A DNA stretch of 64,000 nt, taken from contig NZ_LWMU01000059.1 in the NCBI RefSeq assembly GCF_001639275.1, positions 1 through 64,000 on the forward strand, given 5' to 3'. This stretch comes from Methanobrevibacter oralis (GTDB lineage Archaea; Methanobacteriota; Methanobacteria; Methanobacteriales; Methanobacteriaceae). Position 1 is the stretch's first letter. The number at the start of each line of letters is the position of its first letter. A model generated the notes under the pieces. That model searched no databases and was not told the DNA's origin. It worked only from the letters and a program-made list of their open reading frames with translations. The translations under genes and the position numbers were made by a program. Shown piece after piece: positions 57,543 to 64,000 of the stretch.

Positions 57543-58274
57543 ATGAACAAAAAAGAGTTAATTAATTGTGGTAAAGTAAAAAGCGTGTACAGTAGGGATA
57601 ATGAAGATGAAGTAATCATTGAATTTAGGGATGATATGACTGCAGGTGATGGTGAAAGAAAAGAAGTAATGAGTAAAAAGGGTTCTTATAATGCTGTTAT
57701 TTCTTCTAAAATATTTAAAATATTAGAGGAGAATGGTGTTGAAACACAATTTATTAATCTTCCAAAGCCTAATGTAATGATTGCAAAAAAATTGGACATG
57801 ATTCCAATTGAGGTTATTGTTAGAAACATAGCTACTGGTAGTTTAGTTCGTAAATATCCAATAGCTGATGGTACTAAATTAGAGCCTCCAATTGTCCAAA
57901 TGGATTTTAAAGCAGATGAATTCCATGACCCAATGCTTAATGATTCTATTATTAAAGCTTTAGGAATAGCTACACAAGAAGAAATTGATATTTTAACTGA
58001 AAAAGCATTAAAAACTAATGAAGTTTTATCAAAATTCTTTTTAGATGCAGGTATTATTTTAGTTGATTTTAAAGTTGAATTTGGTAAAGATAAAAATGGT
58101 AATATTCTTTTAGGTGATGAAATTTCCCCAGATAGTTGTAGATTATGGGACAGTGAAACTTTAGACATGTTAGATAAAGAATTATTTAGAAAAGGCAAAG
58201 ACAGTGAAGTTATGGATGCTTATGTTGAGGTCTATAATAGAATTATTCCAGATGAGGAAAAAATTGATTTTTAG
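57543..58274 (+). CDS. purC: SAICAR synthase
   Basis: A ~243-residue PurC: CAIR, aspartate and ATP to SAICAR in purine synthesis. ATG 57543 (MNKKELIN) is the start; the frame is open to a TTG at 57525 with no ribosome-binding site. Family marks: GKVKSVYSRDNEDEVIIEFRDDMTAGDG, IPIEVIVRNIATGSLVRKYPI, ILVDFKVEFGKDKNGNILLGDEISPDSCRLWD. First gene of a purC-purS-purQ operon, with purS starting 9 bp later. Confidence 0.95.
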   Translation: MNKKELINCGKVKSVYSRDNEDEVIIEFRDDMTAGDGERKEVMSKKGSYNAVISSKIFKILEENGVETQFINLPKPNVMIAKKLDMIPIEVIVRNIATGSLVRKYPIADGTKLEPPIVQMDFKADEFHDPMLNDSIIKALGIATQEEIDILTEKALKTNEVLSKFFLDAGIILVDFKVEFGKDKNGNILLGDEISPDSCRLWDSETLDMLDKELFRKGKDSEVMDAYVEVYNRIIPDEEKIDF

Positions 58275-58283
58275 GTGTTTTAA

Positions 58284-58550
58284 ATGATATTTGATATTGA
58301 AGTAAAGATTTCTCTTAAACATGGTATGTTAAATCCTGAAGCTACAACTATTGAAAGATCCCTGGATTTACTTGGTTATAAAGTAAAAAATGCTAAAACA
58401 GTAGATATTATTAAATTCCAGATGGAAGGCGAAGATAGGGAAGTTATTCGTGAAAATGTTATTGATATGTGTGAAAGATTACTTTGTAATCCTGTAATAC
58501 ACGATTATAAAATTACAGTTATTCCACAAAACTCTGCTTGTGGTGTTTAG
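58284..58550 (+). CDS. purS: FGAM synthase subunit PurS
   Basis: An 88-residue PurS, the small subunit that bridges PurQ and PurL in the three-part FGAM synthase of archaea and Gram-positive bacteria. Marks: [26 protein letters not shown] and [26 protein letters not shown] gives the start. The purQ start follows the stop directly. PurL is not in this window. Confidence 0.95.
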   Translation: MIFDIEVKISLKHGMLNPEATTIERSLDLLGYKVKNAKTVDIIKFQMEGEDREVIRENVIDMCERLLCNPVIHDYKITVIPQNSACGV

Positions 58551-59195
58551 ATGAAAATTGGTGTAATCAGATTTCCAGGAACTAATTGTGACAGGGATGT
58601 TGCTCATGCTATTAAATTAGCTGGTCTTACTCCTGAATATGTTTGGTGGAATGAGGAGAATTTAACTGATTATGAAGGAATTGTAATTCCCGGTGGATTT
58701 TCATATGGTGATTATCTAAGAGCAGGTGCTATGGCTTCGATTACTCCAGTTATTGATGGAATTAAAGCATTAGTCAAAGAAGAAAAACCTGTTTTGGGAA
58801 TTTGTAATGGTGCTCAAATTTTAGGTGAAATTGGGCTTGTTCCAGGAATTTTTATAACAAACGAAAATCCTAAGTTCAATTGTGAATGGGTTGATTTAAA
58901 AGTAACTACAAATAGAACACCATTTACAAAAGAATTTACAAAAGGACAAACCGTTAAAATTCCAATTGCTCATGCTGAAGGAAGATTTTACACAGAAAAC
59001 ATTGATTTAATGAAAGATCAAGATCAAATTGTCTTACAATTTAAAGATAAAAATCCTAATGGCTCTATGGAAGCTATTACTGGAATTTGTGATGAATCTG
59101 GTCTTGTTTGTGCTATGATGCCTCATCCTGAAAGAGCCTGTGAAGAAATTTTAGGTTCGAATGATGGTTTAAACTTTTTTAGAGGGTTTTTATAA
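58551..59195 (+). CDS. purQ: FGAM synthase glutaminase subunit PurQ
   Basis: A 214-residue class I glutamine amidotransferase that supplies ammonia for FGAM formation. The nucleophile Cys is in [12 protein letters not shown] (near residue 84), and the His-Glu pair in [12 protein letters not shown] near the C-terminus. The N-terminus is typical ([18 protein letters not shown]). The start lies immediately after the purS stop. Confidence 0.96.
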   Translation: MKIGVIRFPGTNCDRDVAHAIKLAGLTPEYVWWNEENLTDYEGIVIPGGFSYGDYLRAGAMASITPVIDGIKALVKEEKPVLGICNGAQILGEIGLVPGIFITNENPKFNCEWVDLKVTTNRTPFTKEFTKGQTVKIPIAHAEGRFYTENIDLMKDQDQIVLQFKDKNPNGSMEAITGICDESGLVCAMMPHPERACEEILGSNDGLNFFRGFL

Positions 59196-59204
59196 GTGAT
59201 TTAA

Positions 59205-59915
59205 ATGGTAGTTTATCTTATTGGTGCAGGTCCAGGAGATGCAGAATTAATTACTCTTAAAGCAATTAAAGCTTTAAATAAAGCGGATGTTGTTTTATAT
59301 GATTATTTGGCCAACGAGGAAATATTGGCTCATGCTCCTGATGATGCAGAAAAAATATATGTTGGTAAAAAGGCAGGTGAACATTATAAAACACAGGACC
59401 AAATCAACGAATTAATTATAAAGCAAGCTCAAAAACATGAAAATGTAGTTAGACTTAAAGGAGGAGATCCTTTTATATTTGGTCGAGGTGGAGAAGAAAT
59501 ATTAGCTTTAATGGAACATGATATCGAATTTAAAGTAATTCCAGGCGTTACTTCTGCAATTGGTGCACCAACTTCATTAGGGCTACCTGTAACTCATAGA
59601 GGCATAGCTACTTCTGTAACACTTGTAACTGGTCATGAGGATCCAACTAAAGTGGAAAATCAGGTGCATTGGGATTATACCGCAGATACACTAATCATAT
59701 TGATGGGAATTGGAAATATTAAAGAAAATACAAATGAAATTATGAAATATCGCTCAGCTGATACTCCAGTATGCGTTATTGAAAGTGGAACATTACCTGA
59801 TGAAAACATTGTATTTGCTACATTAGGAGATATTTCAGATAAAGATGTAAACACTCCAGCTATCATGATTATTGGGGAAGTTGTAAAACTTTACAAAGAA
59901 ATATATAATTATTAA
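59205..59915 (+). CDS. cobA: Uroporphyrinogen-III C-methyltransferase
   Basis: A 236-residue SUMT that makes precorrin-2 from uroporphyrinogen III with S-adenosylmethionine, the branch point to cobamides, F430 and sirohaem. Marks: [50 protein letters not shown] and [23 protein letters not shown]. It is a stand-alone methyltransferase, without a fused HemD domain (hemD is separate in this window). It lies 9 bp after purQ. Confidence 0.95.
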   Translation: MVVYLIGAGPGDAELITLKAIKALNKADVVLYDYLANEEILAHAPDDAEKIYVGKKAGEHYKTQDQINELIIKQAQKHENVVRLKGGDPFIFGRGGEEILALMEHDIEFKVIPGVTSAIGAPTSLGLPVTHRGIATSVTLVTGHEDPTKVENQVHWDYTADTLIILMGIGNIKENTNEIMKYRSADTPVCVIESGTLPDENIVFATLGDISDKDVNTPAIMIIGEVVKLYKEIYNY

Positions 59916-59926
59916 GAGGTGCTAAT

Positions 59927-61714
59927 ATGTGTGGAATTGTAGGTTGTATATTAAAGAAGGATGATGCTTATGTATCTAACATTCTTTTTGATTGCATATC
60001 TAAATTAGAATACAGAGGTTATGATTCAATTGGATTAGCTACTTATTATAAAAATGAGATTTATATTAAAAAAGACAAAGGCGAAATTGAAGAGGTTGAT
60101 AAAAAATTGGATTTAGCTCGCATGCCTGGAAACTTTGGAATTGCTCATGTTCGTTGGGCTACACATGGTGTTCCATCTAAACTAAATGCTCATCCTCAAC
60201 TTGATGAAGAAAACTCAATTGCTGTTGTTCACAATGGAATTATAGAAAACTACTCTGAAATCAGAGAAAAACTTGAATTAGAAGGGCATGTTTTTAAATC
60301 AGATACTGATACTGAGGTTATTCCTCATTTAATCCAACGTTTCATTGATGAAGGAGCTGATTTAGAAAAAGCTTTTAAAAAAACTGTCGAAATTATTGAA
60401 GGATCTTATGCAATTGCAGCAATTTGTAAAGATGAGCCAAATAAAATAATAGCTACTCGTAAAGATTCTCCATTAATAGTTGGTATTGGAGAAGAGGCTT
60501 ATTTTGTTGCTTCGGATACTCCAGCTATTCTAAGCTATGCAAGAGATATTATTTTTCCTGAAAAAGGTGAAATAATTATTTTAGATAAAAGTGGTGTTGT
60601 TGTAAAAGATGAATTTGATAATGTAGTTAAAAAAGAAATTGAAAGAATTGATTGGACACCAGAAATGGCTCAAAAAGAAGGTTACGATTATTTCATGATT
60701 AAAGAAATCAACGAACAAGCAATGGCGGTTAAGCAAACTTTAACTCAAAAAGAAAATATTCAAAACATAATTGAAGATATTGGTGATATTTCAAGAGTGT
60801 GTTTTGTAGCTTGTGGAACATCATACCATGCTTCTTTAAGTGGAAAATACTTATTAGAATCATTGGCAGGTATTCCAACCGATGTTGTTCTAGCTTCAGA
60901 GTTTAAATATTCTGCAAATGCATTAAATGATGAAACTTTAGTTATATTTATTTCTCAATCAGGAGAAACTGCCGATAGTTTAAAAGCATTAGATGTAGCT
61001 AATGAAATTTCTAAAACATTAGGAATAGTTAATGTAGTAGGTTCATCTATAACAAGAAGGGCGGATTATGTAATTCAAACTCAAGCAGGTCCTGAAATTG
61101 GTGTTGCTGCAACTAAAACTTATTTAGCTCAACTCACTGCTATTTATTTATTTGTTGGACTATTGACTAATAATGAAGAATTGCTTAATGAGCTTTATAA
61201 AGTACCTGATTATATTACAGAAGTACTTGGGGATGTTGATTATATTCAGGATTTATCTAAAAGATTTAATTATGCGCATGACTTTTTCTACTTAGGAAGA
61301 GGTTATTCATACCCAACAGCCCTTGAAGGCGCTTTAAAACTTAAAGAAATTACTTATATTCATGGTGAGGGATATGCTGCTGGAGAACTTAAACATGGTC
61401 CTTTGGCTTTAATAGATGAAGGAGTTCCTGTTATTGTTATTATACCTCCAGGAGATAATCATAAAAAAACTATGAGTAACTTAGTAGAAGTTAAATCTCG
61501 TAAAGCACATGTGTTAGCTATTGGTTCTAGTGATGATGATGTTTTAGAATCAAAAGCTAGTGACATAATAAAAATTAATAGTGAAGTTAAAGAACTTATT
61601 GCTCCATTAGTTTATGTTGTACCATTACAATTAATTGCATATTATATTACTATTGAAAAAGGTTTCAATCCAGATAAACCAAAGAATTTAGCTAAATGTG
61701 TAACGGTTGAATAG
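59927..61714 (+). CDS. glmS: Glutamine-fructose-6-phosphate aminotransferase
   Basis: A 595-residue GlmS that makes glucosamine 6-phosphate for pseudomurein and glycan precursors. The N-terminal glutaminase starts MCGIVGCI, with Cys at residue 2 after Met removal. EYRGYDSIGLA and HVRWATHG follow. Two SIS domains make up the rest: CFVACGTSYHASLSGKYLLE, FISQSGETADSLKAL, YLGRGYSYPTALEGALKLKE and AGELKHGPLALID. AGAGGTG precedes the ATG. Last gene of the purine/cobA run. Confidence 0.96.
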   Translation: MCGIVGCILKKDDAYVSNILFDCISKLEYRGYDSIGLATYYKNEIYIKKDKGEIEEVDKKLDLARMPGNFGIAHVRWATHGVPSKLNAHPQLDEENSIAVVHNGIIENYSEIREKLELEGHVFKSDTDTEVIPHLIQRFIDEGADLEKAFKKTVEIIEGSYAIAAICKDEPNKIIATRKDSPLIVGIGEEAYFVASDTPAILSYARDIIFPEKGEIIILDKSGVVVKDEFDNVVKKEIERIDWTPEMAQKEGYDYFMIKEINEQAMAVKQTLTQKENIQNIIEDIGDISRVCFVACGTSYHASLSGKYLLESLAGIPTDVVLASEFKYSANALNDETLVIFISQSGETADSLKALDVANEISKTLGIVNVVGSSITRRADYVIQTQAGPEIGVAATKTYLAQLTAIYLFVGLLTNNEELLNELYKVPDYITEVLGDVDYIQDLSKRFNYAHDFFYLGRGYSYPTALEGALKLKEITYIHGEGYAAGELKHGPLALIDEGVPVIVIIPPGDNHKKTMSNLVEVKSRKAHVLAIGSSDDDVLESKASDIIKINSEVKELIAPLVYVVPLQLIAYYITIEKGFNPDKPKNLAKCVTVE

Positions 61715-61746
61715 TATTTTTATATATTATTCAATTTTTTTATAAT

Positions 61747-61789
61747 GTAAAACTTTTTATACCTTGTGCAATAAAAGTATTTAGCACAA
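61747..61789 (+). promoter_or_regulatory. Promoter with inverted repeat upstream of the adhesin gene
   Basis: A TATA-like box AAAACTTTTTATACC lies at ~61748-61762. An inverted repeat, TTGTGC (61764-61769) and GCACAA (61784-61789), follows, centred about where the transcript should start. It could be an operator or a hairpin at the mRNA start. GAGGAA then serves as the ribosome-binding site. Confidence 0.45.
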
Positions 61790-61801
61790 CCGAGGAATAA
61801 A

Positions 61802-63658
61802 ATGTTTAATAAGGGATTTTACATAATTTTATTTTCATTAGTTTTTATTTTATCAATGTCTTCTGTTGTTGCAGAGGATACAGATATGGCTAATGAAAGT
61901 AATTTAAATAATAATTCATTAGATAATGCAACTGTTCTACCTCAAAATCAGTCAGCTTTAGAGGAAAATTACACTTTATCAAGTAATGATATCTCAATGT
62001 ATTATAATGATGGAAGTAATTATAGAGTATCTTTATTAAATAATACTTCACCTGTTAAAGGTGCTAAAATTATTATTAGTATTGCAGGAGTTAACTATAC
62101 AAAAGTTACAGATAAAGATGGAGTAGTTAGTTTTCCAATTAATAATTTAAAAAGCGGTACTTATACGGTTTCAGCATATTATGCTAATGAATCAATCACA
62201 TCAAAATTAAAGATATTACCAGTAATCGTTACTAAAGATTTAAAAATCAATTACGCTAATGTAGCTAAATTCACAGCTAAATTTTTAAATAAACAAGGTA
62301 AGGCATTAATAAATACTCATGTTAGTTTTAAAATTGATTCTAAGACATACAAAGTCAAAACTAATAAAAAAGGAATGGCTACTTTATTTATTAAAAAGCT
62401 TAAATCAGGTAAGCACATTATTTATTCGATTCATCCAAATGGCTTTGAACTTAAAAATACAATTAATGTTCTATCATCAATTTCTGCAAAAGATTTAAAT
62501 AAACATTATAAAAGTAGTTTAAAGTTTACAGCTAAGTTTTACACGAAAAATGGAAAAGTTTTAGCTAAAAAATATATTAAATTTAAATGCAATGGCAATA
62601 CTTTTACTAAAAAAACTAATAAATACGGTGTTGCAAGTTTAGGAATTATTTCAAAACCAGGGACTCTTAAAATTACATCAATTAATACTGTAACTGGTGA
62701 GAGAACTACAAATTCTGTTAAAATATTACCAACACTTTCAGCTAGTTCAATGAGTGTATTTGCAGATACACAAAATAAATTTAAAGTAAAGCTTTATAAA
62801 AATGAAAAATTAGTTAAAAATGCAAATGTTTATACTTATATTAATGGTGTTAAAAAAATAGCTAAAACAGATTCAAATGGTGTGGCTAGTTTTAATTTTA
62901 AATTAGCAAAAGGAACTTACATATTCAAATCAGTAGATCCATATACTGGTGGATCAATTAAAACAACAGTAACCGTTAAGGTAGTGCCTCTTAAAGCAGA
63001 TGATGTAGTAACATTTGAAAATAAAACTTCAACATTTACTGTAAAAGTATTTAATCAAAATGGACGGGCTGCCCAAAATAAAAACATTAGTATAACTATA
63101 AATGGCACGGAAAAAATTGTTCAAACAGATGCTAATGGTGTAGCTAGTGTTAATTTTACTTTTGATAAAGGAGAATATATAATTATTTCAAAAGACATGG
63201 ATACTGGTTATACGATTCAAAATAAAATCACAGTAATTGATCCGTCTAGCGGAAGACACTTTAATAAATATGGTGTTTCTGATGATGGTAAAACAATTCT
63301 AGCTATTGGACGGGCTTCAGCTCCAGGAGAGATGGGAAAATATAATTATACTTTTTATATGGTTGAATTTTTAAGGGTTTGCCCATATTGCGGAAGCAAT
63401 GAACTTTATTGGAGTATTTTTTGGGCAGGAAATGAGGTTACAAGTAAAGGAAGATTCCCTGCTACAGGAAGAATTGAATGGGGGAGTGCTGAGGGAGGAA
63501 TATATTGTGCTCACTGTGACGCTGATTTTAGTATTTTTGGTAATGAACACATAGCAGGATCTACTAAAAAATTGACTCCTTTGTGTGATCCTATTCCATG
63601 TACAAAGGAAGATGCTTACAAATTGTTAAGTGGAAACTTTATATTATATTATTATTAA
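61802..63658 (+). CDS. Secreted Ig-like-repeat (adhesin-like) protein with C-terminal four-Cys domain
   Basis: A 618-residue surface protein. Residues 1-25 are a signal peptide (FYIILFSLVFILSMSSVVAE). Five Ig-like repeats of ~85 residues follow from ~residue 60 to 480, each with a KTNKKGMATLFI- or QTDANGVASVNF-type strand; they resemble bacterial Ig-like domains of Methanobrevibacter adhesin-like proteins. The last ~130 residues differ: VCPYCGSNELYW and YCAHCDADF form a zinc-ribbon-like four-Cys unit and a further Cys pair sits in LCDPIPCTKEDAY. No transmembrane anchor or cell-wall motif is visible at the C-terminus, so attachment may use this last domain. Ligand unknown. Confidence 0.82.
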   Translation: MFNKGFYIILFSLVFILSMSSVVAEDTDMANESNLNNNSLDNATVLPQNQSALEENYTLSSNDISMYYNDGSNYRVSLLNNTSPVKGAKIIISIAGVNYTKVTDKDGVVSFPINNLKSGTYTVSAYYANESITSKLKILPVIVTKDLKINYANVAKFTAKFLNKQGKALINTHVSFKIDSKTYKVKTNKKGMATLFIKKLKSGKHIIYSIHPNGFELKNTINVLSSISAKDLNKHYKSSLKFTAKFYTKNGKVLAKKYIKFKCNGNTFTKKTNKYGVASLGIISKPGTLKITSINTVTGERTTNSVKILPTLSASSMSVFADTQNKFKVKLYKNEKLVKNANVYTYINGVKKIAKTDSNGVASFNFKLAKGTYIFKSVDPYTGGSIKTTVTVKVVPLKADDVVTFENKTSTFTVKVFNQNGRAAQNKNISITINGTEKIVQTDANGVASVNFTFDKGEYIIISKDMDTGYTIQNKITVIDPSSGRHFNKYGVSDDGKTILAIGRASAPGEMGKYNYTFYMVEFLRVCPYCGSNELYWSIFWAGNEVTSKGRFPATGRIEWGSAEGGIYCAHCDADFSIFGNEHIAGSTKKLTPLCDPIPCTKEDAYKLLSGNFILYYY

Positions 63659-63659
63659 T

Positions 63660-63690
63660 TTTCTCATTTTAAATGAGAAACTCTTTTTTA
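63660..63690 (+). terminator. Hairpin terminator after the adhesin-like gene
   Basis: TTTCTCAT and ATGAGAAA form an 8-bp stem right after the stop codon, followed by CTCTTTTTTA. The layout, stem then T-run, fits a transcription terminator on the + strand. Confidence 0.6.
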
Positions 63691-64000
63691 TATTTATTTT
63701 AGTATTAATACTGTTTTTAAATACAAGTTTTAGATATTCTCTATAGTGTTTATTAAGAAACAATCATTAAATACTGTATAATTGATAATACATATTTAAA
63801 TTATATAATTAAAGATAATATTGCTTTAATATCTTATAAAAATATATTCTCTTATTTAATTGCTAATTAAAGTTTTATAATAGCAATACTAAAAAGAGAG
63901 ATTCTTATTCATTTTTAACTTTTTTTTATTATCATAATAAATCGACTCTAAAAGTATTATTTCCATGAATAAAGTTCATTGAATTAAAAAAATCATTAAT
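63691..64000. other. 310-bp AT-rich stretch without a visible gene
   Basis: No open frame with a start signal is visible on either strand. The sequence is very A/T-rich, with a short palindrome AGTATTAATACT near 63701. It may hold regulatory DNA for a gene beyond the window. Confidence 0.3.

Overview
The window is AT-rich archaeal DNA, most likely from a Methanobrevibacter or close relative (Methanobacteriales). The evidence is a set of archaeal information genes (SRP19, ribosomal protein S8e, PheS with an N-terminal winged helix, an archaeal RecJ-like DHH nuclease), the separately encoded C-terminal piece of the split family-B DNA polymerase typical of Methanobacteriales, a DUF2121/connectase homologue found in methanogens, and Ig-like-repeat surface proteins of the kind abundant in Methanobrevibacter. 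Assignments are made by reading motifs and family resemblance; no database search was run.

Bases 1 to about 28,000 are an accessory island. From the left: the start of a secreted protein, a decayed IS630-type element, a tyrosine recombinase, then a BREX type 1 phage-defence locus with an unusual pglX arrangement. The first pglX copy (pglX-A, + strand) is split by an ISM1/ISL3-like element that itself carries a nested IS1182-like element. An 8-bp target duplication is intact, and removing the insertion restores a 1178-codon frame. The second copy (pglX-B, - strand) is complete. Next to it, facing the other way, lies a headless alternative pglX C-terminal cassette. A 65-bp inverted repeat (one mismatch) occurs inside pglX-B and at the start of this cassette. 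Inverting the 1.35-kb piece between them would move the promoter, start codon and first ~414 residues onto the other cassette in frame. This looks like a specificity switch for the BREX methyltransferase. Downstream lies brxA-brxB-brxC-(DUF1802)-pglZ-brxL; a DUF1802-like gene sits where pglX normally lies. The island ends with a broken HsdS fragment and a second ISM1/ISL3-like element.

Bases 28,000 to 61,700 are ordinary chromosome: an orphan substrate-binding protein, ADP-forming acetyl-CoA synthetase, connectase-like DUF2121 protein, chorismate synthase, tetrapyrrole genes (hemB, hemD, cobA), a CitG-like protein, pheS with exonuclease III, small polB subunit, a group of small acidic proteins, rps8e with a potentially structured leader, hypE, a Cas4-like nuclease, a radical SAM protein, a DEAD-box helicase, recJ-like/srp19, a galactofuranose-type glycan pair (glf plus glycosyltransferase), a sodium-dependent transporter with a decayed duplicate, purC-purS-purQ and glmS.

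The last 2.3 kb encode a secreted Ig-like-repeat protein with a C-terminal four-cysteine domain, then AT-rich non-coding DNA. No rRNA, recognisable tRNA or CRISPR array was seen.
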